Position numbers and translations under genes: made by a program. Below, piece by piece: positions 22,274-33,567 of a stretch of DNA of 41,804 nt (positions are counted from its first letter, which is position 1; each line of letters starts with the position of its first letter). Origin of the DNA: Haplomitrium mnioides (taxonomy: Eukaryota > Marchantiophyta > Haplomitriopsida > Calobryales); the NCBI GenBank assembly GCA_049999725.1, contig JBNGIS010034131.1, positions 1-41,804 on the forward strand, read 5' to 3'. The notes beneath the pieces are model-generated. The model did not search any database. It was not told the origin of the DNA and saw only the letters and a list, made by a program, of their open reading frames with translations.

Positions 22274-25200
22274 TTCACACAATATGGTGGACTTTATGGA
22301 TGGCTACCTTGACACGAAGCATGTCGAACGAGATTTTATAAAGATGGCTATCAGCATCAAACTGTTGAAGCCCAAGCAGAGCATTCATATTTAGCAGCTT
22401 GTGCCCCATCCTAGCGTGGCAACCATGTCAACTGCAGCAACACTAGGAACATCTGTTGCAAAAAAAAAGAGAAAAACGATGGAGCTAGTGGAGGCTCCCA
22501 AAAAGAAGAATTAGATTGTCACAAAGAAAAAGTTTGTGCCAACTCCAATTATTGAGGAGGAGCGAACCCCCTCCCAATCTCCAACAAAGTTTTCTTTTGT
22601 TGCGCTCGTCTTCAACACTGAGTAGCTTAGGGGAGGAATCTGAGTCAAAGCCAGTTCAAACTCCAACATCAAGAGCGAAAATGCAATCATACAAGGAGTT
22701 GCGAACATTCCAGGAACATGAGCTAGTGGACCCTCATATAGTATCTGAGGAAGATAAAAATAAAATCAGGGAGTATGCAATCCAGCAATGCAGAGTCTGA
22801 GAGGAAACAATTACTATTAGGCTAGAAATTTTAAATCTTCCGAAACCTAGAATGGATAATTGGGGGCCATTCTAGATTAGAAGGTTGAATGAAGACTTTG
22901 TTGAGCTTCTGGCGCAAAGAATGCTCAAAACCAAATATGCACCCAATTTTTATATTGTTATTGTTGACCCCAAGTACAGACCGAAAGATAAGTCAGAGTT
23001 TAATATAAGGAACCCTGACAAGTATCGGTACAAGATTGTTGGAGGCAATCATAGTGCTTCCACAAGGCAGCTTTTGATCACCATATACGAATCAAAGAGT
23101 CTAGCACTATCGCTTTGCAATTGCTATGTTTATGTAGGCCTAACACCAACAGAGGACTGTATTTTTTCAGTTGATGACAACTACAACCAAAGATATAGGT
23201 TGAAAATGACCTCCATTCAAAAGATCAAATATTGGCATTAGAGGTTTGTGGAGAGTGGGATGGTGTCATCCCACAAATCAAAAAGAGAACTAGTGCTGGA
23301 GATCTTGGAGTTCAAGTCTAAGTCGACTCTTGAGAAAATAATCACTTCTCAAGACAATTGGTTCCAGCTAGCATTTCGAGTGGAGAGCTCTGGGATTTTA
23401 CAACATAGCATTTTTTCTATGTGGGAGAAGAATACAATGAATGGCAAGAAGCCAAAGTCCAAGGGATCACTGAGAATGGAGGACATGAAGTGGACACCTT
23501 GGAGGTTCCTTTAGGGTCTTACCGACGAAGTAAAAATATCAGTTTTGAAATGGGTGAAAGCCGGAGAGTTTTCAATGAATGAAATGTCTCGTGAGGCAGA
23601 GAGACAAACAGTTTTGACAGTGATGGTGAAATCTTTTTGCTTTGAAGTTTACTACATCATCTGAGAAGAAGAAAGAGAGAAGTACCCTCTCCACACTGAG
23701 GAGTCAAAGATGGTTGCGTTTTACTCAAGTTTTTAGAAGCTTTTGGTAAGTTTATTTTTCCACTTTACATTTATTTGTCTAGACTTGCATTGAATTTATT
23801 GTACATTGTGTTTTGTTAAAATGAAATTCATTTTGAGTCTCTAGTTTGCCGTGTAGAGACTACAATGCCCAGGCGCACATAGACTTTGAAGTCAATGCAC
23901 GCATGGACATTGCATTCCCTGCGCGTAGGGACTTAAGGTCCCTAAGCACCTAGATACAATGTCCAGACGCGCATGTCCATGTAAGCATGGACTGTAAAGT
24001 CAATGTTAGTTTTACCACTAGGGTCTTTGCTCAAATCATCTTCCTCTCTAAAGTCTCTAATTTTTTTCCATTTTTGTTGTGTGTAGGGGGACAAAATGTT
24101 TTAACAACAGCTTGCCAAAACATTGACAGAACCTACAAAAAGGAGAAAAAGATTGGGGGTCGAAGAAGCTCCAGATGATCAAGACCAGCCTCCAACGCTT
24201 GTTTCCTACCCTCTTGCTTTTTTGCTTCATTGCCAGAAAGCTAGAGAGTGGAAATCAATGCAACAAAATAATATTGTTGCCTTTCCAATTGAAGGAGTTT
24301 AGAGAGATGAAGACGAGGACTTACTACCCTTCATTGATGGACTCAACGTGGCTTATTATCAAGTCCACGGAGAGTCCAATGCTTGTCAGTTGAAAGGATT
24401 TGTGAAACTTAAATGTTTCACTTTGGCCATTGTAGATATTCCTTATGGTTACAACCTTAAGAAATGCAAGCACGATGATAAAGAACCTTTTTCTAGAGAC
24501 GTCATTTTTTATATGGTTTCCTCTTTTGCGGCAATCACGACTTTGGATTTTTGGTCTTTTGTGATAATACATTCTTCGCAACAATTTGGCATCATCAAGG
24601 ATGCTCTTTTGGAGGTTTGATATGCCATTGACCACGACATCATGTGAGTTTTTTTTTCTAGTTTACCTTGTCTAGTTTTGCTACACTTTGTTTCAAGTGT
24701 TTGATTTGTTTGTTTTTCTTACTATAGAGGAAAAAGCAATATTCATCATTCCGGTGGTCCAAGAATTTCTCATGCCCACGAGTATTAGAGTGTGGGCTAC
24801 TGGACAAAGGAGGGAAAGAGGAGCATGAGGCTATTCAATTTAAAACCTGTTGATGCGAGTGGTTGTCGTCGACAAATTATATGTAGTGTATTTAGTTGTC
24901 CTACGGTATCAACGAAACTAAAACATCTAGGAGATGATGCTTATATAAATGCTTATCAAAAGCCCCAAGCTCTTTACAAATTTTTTATTGACCATTTATC
25001 AACAAGGCAAGATTAGATCTTAGATCTTTGCTTTAAGTCCAACACAAACCTTGTTTGTCCTTTGAAGCTGATGCAAAATTGCATCGCTGTGGAATATGAT
25101 AGACGTCAATCTATTTACATTCTTTAGAGAGTTTTGACGATGGCTTCTTTGCCATCTGAGGTGACGGAATCGTAGATATTGCATATCTTCCACAAGGAAC

Positions 25201-25361
25201 CTGTTCCTCTTGGTAGTGCAGGTGTTGCTGGTGATTCTGTTGCCATCTCTAGGACTGGAAAGTCTTGGAGGGACTCTCTTGCAGTTGTACATGTTGAAGC
25301 TTCTCAACAAGTTGATTTAGATGATACAATTCATCCTAAAAAGGATAGAGTTGTTGTATGA
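22274..25361 (+). pseudogene. ParB-like/beta-class DNA methyltransferase, exons 2-4 of element 1
   Basis: Acceptor TTTTCCAG/ at 22273. Exon 2 is 22274-23745 (donor GTAAGT), exon 3 is 24087-24643 (acceptor TGTGTAG, donor GTGAGT) and exon 4 is 24728-25361 (acceptor ACTATAG, stop TGA). Exon 2 shows DFMDGY, a Lys-rich linker, NEDFVELLAQRML, FYIVIVDPKY, YRYKIVGGNHSASTRQ and DDNYNQRYRLKM: a ParB-like domain with intact GGNHS. Exon 3 holds VDIPYGYN, the best motif IV in the window (consensus D-P-P-Y, here D-I-P-Y). Exon 4 keeps the acidic end of motif I (CIAVEYDRRQ), but its glycine loop is lost (LDLCFKSNTN). Stops occur at 22873-22875, 24786-24788 and elsewhere. An AATAAA follows at 25383. Architecture as in bacterial and phage ParB-methylases; the target base is unknown. 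Confidence 0.75.
23860..24000 (+). repeat. Short palindromic array in methyltransferase intron 2, element 1
   Basis: Six or so decayed units (for example AATGCACGCATGGACAT, CATGTAAGCATGGACTG) lie in the same intron that holds the long array in element 2. Confidence 0.6.
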
Positions 25362-26166
25362 GAGTGATGTAATTTTGTACATAATAAATTATTTTCTTTA
25401 CAAAATTTGATTTGTTGAAGTTTCAATCTTGTTGCACTCCCAATCCAATTTAAGTTTGTTCATCACGATTAAATTTGTTGTGCAAAATGGTTTTTGAACA
25501 AAATGTGTTGATTTTTATTTAAATTAGCAATAAAGTCTATGCTTTCTTTTTTTCATTTTCTGTTTCTTCTTAGACAACCTTCTACACTCCCTACTTCCAA
25601 TCATTCAGCTGTCCATGCTCGATTTGATTGTCCATCCACGAATGCGCTTTAGTTTTTCAAGCTCGAGTTAGTTGTAGTTCTTCATGTGCGCAGGGATTTT
25701 TCCTACAATGCGTGCTTGTACTTGAGCCTGAGTTGCCCATGTGCGCATAGGCTTCAGCAATCTTTTCACAATTTTTCCTTAACAATCCTTTGGCGCCAAC
25801 AATTTAGGGTTCTACATTAAAAACAATTTGATAAAATTTGAATGTTTTTATAAATTTTACAAACTTTTGCAATCATTGTTAACTTTCAAAATGTTTAAGA
25901 GCAAATGTCGTGTTTTGTTCATATATATTTTGTTTGGTGATGGTCTTGCTTTTGAAAGATGAAATTATGATAGCAATTTTTGTAAAATGCTCATAAGAAG
26001 ATTTGTTTTTAATGCATTATGTACTCAAAGTAAGCCATTTTGATATATAAAATTATATTTGTTTTGCAAACAAGTATTACTAGCATCAAATTCATGATTT
26101 TGTGTACTAAATTTTGAAATTGGTTTCTGCAAACGCTAATTGAAACATAAACCTAGTAGCGGTTGT
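25362..26166 (+). repeat. 3' flank and right terminus of element 1
   Basis: AATAAA at 25383, sparse palindromic units at about 25600-25760 (CATGTGCGCATAGGC), then about 350 bases that match the reverse complement of 11280-10910. It ends at CTAGTAGCGGTTGT (26166). Only the outer CTACT motif is left in this terminus. Confidence 0.6.
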
Positions 26167-26639
26167 TGAAACACAAAGAAGCTCAATATCATGGTTCCAT
26201 TTCCATACTTTTGAGCAAATAATAGTATGAATTGTTGTCAATTGCAAGGGATAGACTTGCTTCCAAGTTTTTTTAGATTGGGCGAGAGTCCACTACCTAA
26301 GAGTTTGACTCTGGTGTTCAATTGGTGTGTATATAGTGCTCTGATTGATTGGCTTCATCTAATCAGATATAATACTTTACTTAGCACACATCTAGACATA
26401 CTTATTAATGTGAGAGTGACGAATCAAATGACAAAGAAAAGTAATAGCAAAGCAATAATACTCCACCCCAAAGAAAAAAAACGCACATTTTGAAACTACA
26501 TTTTGGTCTAGACCATTGCTTATGCTCAATTCACATTCCTGACAAAGGATAACTTCAACAATATTTGAGCTACTTACTACAAATTCCTTATGTCAAATCT
26601 TATTGACAACTTTTTTGGCACTACCAATAGTTTCGATTT
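26167..26639. other. Unassigned stretch between two transposon ends
   Basis: No gene, no repeat unit and no match to other parts of the family seen. It may be host DNA that originally flanked element 1. Confidence 0.4.
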
Positions 26640-27591
26640 AGGTTTAAGGTCTATGTAGGCAAAAGCTTCAATAGTCAATGCGCATAGACTTCAAGAGTCT
26701 AGGTACGCATGGGCTTCAAAAATCCCTACAACTTCAGGAATCCATGTGTGTTTGGGCTTCAAGAGTCTATGTATGCATGGACTTCAACACTCCATCCACT
26801 CATAGGCTTGAAGAGTCTATATGCACATGGGCTTCAGCGCTCCATACGCGCATGGGCTTCAAGAGTCTATATGCACATGGGCTTTAGTAGTCAATGTGCA
26901 CATAGGCTTCAGTAGTATATGCCCGCATAGGCTTTAAGATTTCATACACTTATGGGCTTCGATAGTCCATGCGCACATAAGCTTCAAGAGTGTATGTGCA
27001 TATGGGCTTCAAGATTGTATGCATGCATGGGCCTTAAAAGCCCATGCTCTCATATACTTCAATAGTGCCTACGTGCAAAAGATTCAAGATTCCATGCATG
27101 AATGGGCTTCAACAATCTATGTACGCATTGACTTCAGTAGTCCATGCACGCATATGATTTAGAAATCTCATTTGGAGTCTATATGTGCATGGGTTTTAGC
27201 ACTCACAACACAAAAATGCTCTAGGATTTTGGTTCAATGTCCTTATATGCATAGGCATCCATATTTGTGTAGATATGTTTTTCATAAAACCTATATGTTT
27301 TATTCAAGTTTTGATGAATTTAACACATTCACAATCTTGTGATGTTTTAATAAAATATTTAAGTAATATAAAAATCATTTTATGAAGTTTTTATTGTAAG
27401 AAATTTTTTTAAAATATAGTCTTCGCATAAAATCGACAATTTTTATTTATAAAAACGAGTTTTATGTAAAATCAAAAATTTCACAAACCTAAAATTGACG
27501 TTTTCCAATACTAAATCTTAGAAAATGGTTTTTGTAATTTCCAAATGAAACAAAAACTCAGTAGTGGTTCTTAGTTCAAAGTAGCGGTTGT
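26640..27591 (+). mobile_element. Element 3: right-end fragment with a long palindromic array
   Basis: An array of about 20 units with ~25-bp spacing (26640-27210, typical unit CATGCGCACATGGGCTTCA) is followed by an AT-rich subterminal region and a well-kept terminus, GTAGTGGTTCTTAG then CAAAGTAGCGGTTGT (ends 27591). Order and orientation match the methyltransferase 3' side. No exon is left. The 68-69 codon frames here are translations of the array. Confidence 0.65.
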
Positions 27592-29962
27592 TTTTAATAT
27601 ATAAGGAAGGGAAAATGCCTTGTTAGACATCTCTTACCTTATGGGTTTTTGCAATTGATTATGCGCTACTCTTGTATGTGTTATGCTTGTGCTAACTTTG
27701 TATGTGTGATGTATGAGTGTAATGTTACACCTTGACGCTTTACTCCATGCTCGCTTGGACTGAACAAAGTCCATGCCTGTCTACATTTTTGTTGCACGCA
27801 TTTCTATTTCAAAGTTTTCTTCTAATGGTTTCTTACTTAATTTTTTTTCCAAGGTGATAAAAATTTTAAAAGGCAATTTGCAAAACAATTGAGAAGAGCT
27901 GTAAAGGGGAAAAAAAGAACTGGGGTTGAAGAAGCCACAAAAGACCAAGACCAAGCCCCAACCTTGGTATCCAATCTTCCAACCTTTTTGCTACATTGTT
28001 AGAAAGCTAGAGAGTGGAAATCCAAGCAACAAAATGAAGTTGTTGCCCCTCTCTCTAAAAGGGGGATTGATGAGAAGGATGCAAATTTGCATTCTTATAT
28101 AGATGGACTCAATGTGGCGTACTGTCAAGTCCACATGGAGCCCAACGCGAGATAGCTAAAGAGCTTAGTGAAACCAAGAGGTTTCATGCTTGCAATTATT
28201 CATATTTTCGACAACTGTAACCATAAGCAATGCAAGCATGATGATTCCAAGCCCTTTGGCAAGGATGATATTTTTTATATGATTTCTTCTTTTGTAGCCA
28301 TTACTACTTTGAACTTTTGGTTTTTCATTATCATCTATTTTTTTGCATCAATTTGACATTGTCGAGGATGCACTTTTGGAAGTATATTGAGCAATTGACC
28401 ACAATATCTAGTAATTCATCTCTAAATATCCATCATTCTGGTGGTCTTCAAATTATACATGGCTACAAATATTAGATTGTAGGCTACTGGACCAAGAAGA
28501 GGAAGCGAATCATGAAACTCTTTAATCTATAGTCTAAAGATACGACTAAGCATCCTCAACAAATAATGCAAAGTTTCTTTAGTTGTCGTAATTTTTCTGC
28601 TAAATTGAAGCATCTAATCTCAATGCTCTTGTGAATGTTTACCAAAAGTTGCAGACGTGTACAAATTTTTTATTGATCATTTATCTTCTGAACAAGATTG
28701 GATTCTACATCTTTGCTCTATGTCAAGCACATGCCTTGTTTGTGCTCTAAAACTAATGAGAAATTATGTAGGTATAGAATATGATAGAAAAAAATCTATT
28801 ATATTCTACAAAGAGTTTTGATGATGGTGTCTTTGCCATTAGATGTCATCGAGTCTCAAATTATGCACGTTTACTATAAGAAGCATGTTCCTCCTAGGAC
28901 TATTGGTGCTTCTAGTGACTCGTTACCTATTTTGAAGACAAGAAAGTCTGGACAAGATTCTCTTGCGGTTGTAGATGCTCGGGCTTCTCAGTTTTTTGAT
29001 CTCGATGACACAATCGGTCTTGAAAATAGCAAGACTAAAGAAGAAGTTATAGAATGATGTACTTTTGTTATATAATAAAGTGTTTCTTTCCAAACAAACA
29101 TCAAGTCTAAGGTCACATGTATTTTAGTAAATGACTCTTGATTCAGATAAAGTTTAATGTATAAGTTATTAAGTTCTTGCTTGACAAGCTACTTTGTTAG
29201 ACTAAATGATTTTTGAACAAAACACTGTTCTTCATATAAAAAGTAAGCAAGGAATTCTATGCTGACATAGATGTTTGTGTTGGAATGATTTATATTTTGA
29301 GACAAATTATCTTTGTATGTAATATTTTTTTTTGGGTTTTTTGGTTATTTTTGTATAATATTTATTACAATCTTGAATTAAGAAACCATTCTTCATGTGA
29401 GTCATTTCTATAATTTATTTTTGGAATTCATTTGTGTGAATTACAAGAGATTGATTGTATGTGTGTATAAGAGTGTCGTATTGATTTTGATGAAAGGAAT
29501 CGTGTTTTAATAATATGTGTACGGAAGTCTATATAGGTAAGCATGGCTCTTCTTTTTTGTTTTCATCTTTTCCATCAATAAATAGAAGTTCAAAGCATCT
29601 CTTAGCAAATTATAGATTAAGATGTTAGTGCTTCTCTCAACATCGCCTTTTTTTTAAATTTATTTCGAGAAAATGTTTTTGGTTTTTGTAACTCAAAGAT
29701 CTGCTCAACATTACAGAAAACATTAAAATATGGCAATTTAAGTTTAATATGTTTTTCAATATTATGTTTAGTGTAAAGTTTTTTTGAAATACTATAAGTA
29801 TGTGAAGAAAGCAAATTTCAGGTTAAAGAAAAAAAATTTTGATAAAAGATTCACAAGTGTCAAAAAATGTAAATTTTGAAGCATAAATTTGTAAATTATT
29901 TTTCTTCAACAAGAAATCAAATAGGAACTTAGTAGCAATTCCTGCTTCAAAGTAGCAGTTGT
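27592..29962 (+). mobile_element. Element 4: methyltransferase exons 3-4 and right terminus
   Basis: It begins inside intron 2, directly after the terminus of element 3, holds exons 3-4 and ends with AGTAGCAGTTGT at 29962. This is the methyltransferase side of another copy. The left part is absent or displaced. Confidence 0.6.
27854..29057 (+). pseudogene. Beta-class DNA methyltransferase fragment (exons 3-4), element 4
   Basis: Exon 3 starts after TTCCAAG (27854) with a Lys-rich run, then DGLNVAYCQVHMEPNA, a ruined motif IV (HIFDNCN where element 1 has DIPYGYN) and KHDDSKPFGKDDIFYM. Exon 4 begins almost at once, near 28424: intron 3 is reduced to about a dozen bases. It shows HHSGG, an in-frame TAG at 28473, a decayed motif I region (LHLCSMSSTCLVCALK) with EYDRK, and an intact tail, SLPLDVIESQIMHVYYKK ... 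FFDLDDTIG, ending in TGA at 29055. AATAAA at 29074. Catalytically dead. Confidence 0.65.
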
Positions 29963-30102
29963 TATTTATGAGATCGATTTTTTCTCTCGTGGTCATTTTT
30001 GCAATTTCTTATCATTTAGCTTTATTTTTCTCTTCTATTTTGTATTACCTTTTCTATTTCATTTTGAGAGTCTTGGATTTGTCTATTTTGATAGCTTGAA
30101 AA

Positions 30103-30407
30103 ATGGCATTATAAGCAAGCTACTTAAATATGTATGACTAGCTAAAAAATGGTTGGTTTGTTGTCGAGCAAAAATGGAAATTGAGCATCATTTGTACATG
30201 TTTCAAGCCGAGAAAAAAATTAACACAAGCATTTTGGTCCAAGATTCTATGATTGAGAGGGGTCATAGAGCCCACATTAGGCTCTTTGTAGAGTCAAAAG
30301 ATGGAGTGGGTCTCTATAAGGCCTCTTCAAAGAAATTCTACTTCAATGAAATGAAGCAAAAGAACCCCTTCATGTCAAACTTACAATATGTATACAAGTA
30401 TGGAAAT
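30103..30407 (+). pseudogene. ParB-methyltransferase exon 1, element 5 copy
   Basis: ATG at 30103. After an internal deletion of roughly 80 bases the frame matches the other exon 1 copies: EHHLYMFQAEKKINTSIL, SMIERGHRAHIRLFVES and GVGLYKASSKKFYFNEMKQ. The donor is GGAAAT/GTACTA, weakened relative to GTAAGA. It is followed by a palindromic array and then interrupted. Confidence 0.55.
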
Positions 30408-30429
30408 GTACTAAATACTAACTGTACTT

Positions 30430-30650
30430 TTTTTTGGTCACGAGTCCATGCGTACAAAGACCATAGAGTCCATACGCGCATGAACTCTATAGTCCTTGCA
30501 TATTATAGCTCACGAGTCCATGTGCACACTAACTCTTGAGTCCATTCACGTAGTGATTTACTAGTCCATGTGCTCGTGGACTCTTGAGTCCTTTTTGTAG
30601 TACCTCACAAGTCTGTGTCCTCATAGACTCACAAGCTCATGCACGCATGA
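30430..30650 (+). repeat. Palindromic array in methyltransferase intron 1, element 5
   Basis: About eight units such as CATACGCGCATGAACTC, CATGTGCTCGTGGACTC and CATGCACGCATGA. Position after exon 1 as in element 1. Confidence 0.65.
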
Positions 30651-31065
30651 TGTAAAAGAACTCAAAAACCAACTTCAAAATGAGCAACAACTTCAACATA
30701 ACTCTAATAGAGTTACACAACTCAAGGCCAATAAGCAAACAAACCAAAAGTGTTAGCCAAAGCCAAGCAACCAAAGAGCCAAACCGAATTGAGATGAACT
30801 CTAGAATGAGGAGTGGAACTATGAAGCCCTTCTTTATTCATACAAACAAAAGAAGTGTCATCCCTCTTTCTTCCTTTATAAAGCACTTCCAATTTCAACC
30901 GTAAATTGATCACTCAGAAGTTACTTCTAGTTTCAACTCTAAAACTCTAAAAGTAACTTCGAAAGCAAGTAATCTTATCTCAACCCTAAAAGTGAGCCTA
31001 TACCAATTCCTTCACTCCTATCTATTTTCTTATAAATAGCACAACCTCAAGCTTGTACTATTACA
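30651..31065 (-). mobile_element. Probable 3' LTR of the Ty3/gypsy chromovirus
   Basis: On minus it runs from TGTAATAGTAC (31065) to TCTTTTACA (30651), i.e. TG...CA, and holds TATAAA-like text. It lies 14 bases after the stop of the pol chromodomain and cuts the palindromic array of element 5. No second LTR is available for comparison, so the borders are estimates; the start could instead be TGAG at 31074. Confidence 0.5.
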
Positions 31066-31078
31066 TAATACTCATTTT

Positions 31079-33567
31079 CTAATTAGTGATGTCCTCGTTA
31101 CTACCACAACTTTTAAATATTTGAATAGCCTCTTGAGCATTCTCAAGGCTTGAATAAGGTTCTCAAGTAGCATCATAAAGTGGATATCCTTTCCACAAAA
31201 CCATGTATTGAACTTTTGGATGCCGCCTTCACTTAATAACCCTTTTTGTCAAAATACGATCCACTTCAAATTCTTGATGATCATCAAGAACAACAGCCGA
31301 AAGAGGAAGCTGAACACGATTTGGAAAAAAAATGAACTAGGGAAAAAAAGCTTAAGTTTAGAGACATTGAGCATAGCATGAATCTTCATATGAAGAGGAG
31401 GATCAAGTTTATAAGCAACGAGAGAAAAAACTTGAGAAATAGAGAAAGGACCAATCCAAGTAAGAGATAACTTATGGACTTGAGTATCTAGAGACAATGG
31501 AAAATCATGAGTAGAAAATGTATCTTAGAAACCAAAAACATAAGAGGAATCACAATGGCGGCTATTGGCATATTGTTGTTGTCAATTTTGAGCAGCAGTA
31601 AGATGGTTGTGAGCATCTTGAAAAGAAGAAGATAAACAAGACAAAAAAAGGTAGAAATACTTAGATCATTGGAAGAAAAAGGAGAAAACAAACCATTGGG
31701 AACAAGAGGTTGGTTACCCAAATTAAGAAAGAAAGGAGAAAACCCAATCTTTGTTTGTTTGGAGTTGTTGTAGGCAAACTCCACAATCAATAAGAAAATA
31801 TTCCAATTGGTGTGATGAACATTGGTATGCAAGCAAAGCATATACAGTGTGATTAGCGTGCTCCATTTGATTATTTGTTTGAGAATGATAAGCAGTAGAC
31901 ACAGAGAGTTTGGTTCCTAAAATTTTGAACAACTTTCACCAAAACTTTCTAATTAAATGTAGACCCCTATCATATATTAACACCTTGGGCATTCCATGAT
32001 GATGAAAGACAATATCAAAGTAAATTTTTGCCAATTGTGGAGCATTTACTATGTCCACCATTGGTGCTAAATGAATCTGCTTGCTAAGCTTGTCTACAAA
32101 CACCACAATGGCAGTGTGCTCATGAAGGATAATTGGAAGTGAAGTGACAAGATCCAAACTTACATGTTTCTAACAAGCAGTAGGAATTGGTAGTGGTTGA
32201 AGAAGTCCTACTAGTTTTTGATTTGAAGCTTTTCTTCATTGAAAACCTTCCCACAAATGAACAAAACCATAAACATCTCGATTAGGCCACCACCAAGTAT
32301 GTTGAAGTAACTCTATAGTTTTATCTACTCCAAGATGCCCTGAGATGAGAACATCATGCGCTTCTTGTAAACAAGTCATTCAAAACATATCATCTTGTGG
32401 AACATATATTTGATGGCATTGATAGAGAATACCATCTTGAATGGAAAAAATTGATACTCACTATCTTTGACAGCCAATTGTACCCGAACAAGACTAAAAA
32501 AACCATCTTTTTGTAGCTTCTCGCAATAACTCCCACTAGTTGTCTCATCCAAATATAATTTACTAATGTTAACCACCTCCATCATATTCACTCGATGATC
32601 CAATCCTCGTGACAATGCATAAAGAATGGTGTGGAACCTTCTAAGCTTGTATTCTAACTTGATATTGAAGAGTTGCAATTGATCTTCCCATCGGTAATGG
32701 CGACTTGTCATATTTTTCAAATGGATTGCTTGCAACAATGGCATGTGATTTGTGCCCATAGGCACAAATCTTTCCAAAAGATAGTGTCTCTACACTTTGG
32801 TAGCATAAACCATTGCCAATTGCTCTTGATCTCTTGCAAAATAATTCTTCTTTCTCGTATTTAATTGACATGACATGAAGGAGGTTGGATAAAGTCCATC
32901 CTCAAACTTTTGCTAATAAACTGCTACAATAGCAAAATTAGAAGCATCAAAATCAACTATATAATGTGCATTTGGATCATGTGGATGTAGAATAGGACAA
33001 GAAGAGACTGCATCCTTAAGCTGCTGAAATGCCACTTGCTCTTTGGCAATCCATTGAAACTTGACCTCTTTGCCAAGTAAATGTGTAAGTGGTGTAGCAA
33101 TATGGGCATAATAATAGATGAATCATCGATAGAAGCTTGCCAATCCATTGAAGGCTCTAACATCCTTTGCCTCCTTTGGTGTTGGCTACTCTGTGAGAGC
33201 CTTAATTTTGTCTTCTTCCATCTTGATACCATTCTTAGACACCTTGTGCCAAACGTAAGTAACCTTTTGCTTCCAAAATTTGCACTTGGATCTCTTGTAA
33301 TAAAACTTCCAATTGCACAACCTTTGCAATACTTCTTTCTTTTGATTGCGATGTTTAGCTTCAGTTTTGACATTTGATCCATGAATATGGTTGGATCATT
33401 AGTGAGACCAAATGTACGGACCTTCTACTCAAAATTCCCATACTTTATGCGAAAAGCTGTCTTTGGCAAACAACTTGGCTTGATGGTAATTTTCCAATAG
33501 CCACTTTGAAGATCAAGCTTGGAAAAGATTTACACACCACTCAATTGTTGAAATTCCAAGCTCAATA
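31079..33567 (-). pseudogene. Ty3/gypsy chromovirus pol fragment (RT-RNase H-integrase-chromodomain)
   Basis: Domains in order on minus: reverse transcriptase (FSKLDLQSGYW near 33500, TAFRIKYGNFE), tether (LASFYRRFI near 33120), RNase H (DFDASNFAI near 32950; LYALSRGLDH), and integrase with GHLGVDKT zinc region, LDLVTSLP, FVDKLSKQIHLAP, HHHGMPKVLIYDRG and AYHSQTNNQMEHAN. Then come FAYNNSKQTKIGFSPF, the KLSLTWIGPF beta-rich tail, and a chromodomain (VQYMVLWKGYPLYDAT, about 31200) ending in TAG at 31079. The chromodomain places it among plant chromoviruses. The text passes from TNDPTIFM to sequence after the catalytic loop, so the Y-x-D-D region is deleted. Stops and frameshifts are numerous. 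The 5' part (gag, protease, 5' LTR) is missing, cut by the copia insertion at 33568. Confidence 0.85.

Larger units (their letters stand above)
4283..26166 (+). mobile_element. Element 1: two-gene transposon, split by a nested copy at 10901-22242
   Basis: The left terminal repeat starts at 4283 and the right one ends at 26166. Between them, leaving out 10901-22242, the parts lie in one consistent order: DUF7869 gene on minus (9425-5928), divergent promoter, methyltransferase exon 1 (10118-10477), the start of intron 1 (10478-10900), the last 31 bases of intron 1 (22243-22273), then exons 2-4 (22274-25361). Exon 1 at 10118 and exons 2-4 at 22274 therefore read as one gene interrupted by an insertion in intron 1. 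The rebuilt element is about 10.5 kb. No clean target-site duplication was found at the outer ends, as expected for an old copy. The right terminus is shortened: only one CTACT-type motif is left. Calling it a DNA transposon is inference from TIRs plus a transposase-like gene. Confidence 0.7.
29963..30650 (+). mobile_element. Element 5: methyltransferase promoter, exon 1 and intron 1 fragment
   Basis: Directly after the terminus of element 4 comes sequence like the methyltransferase side of the divergent promoter (TTTTTCTCTT and TATTTTG blocks), then exon 1 and an intron 1 array. It is cut at 30651 by a Ty3/gypsy LTR. Confidence 0.55.

Noticed and set aside
26640-27250. Regularly spaced palindromic repeats resembling a CRISPR array
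   Set aside because: The units are diverged, spacers are as short as the repeats and themselves semi-conserved, and the setting is a eukaryotic transposon with introns.
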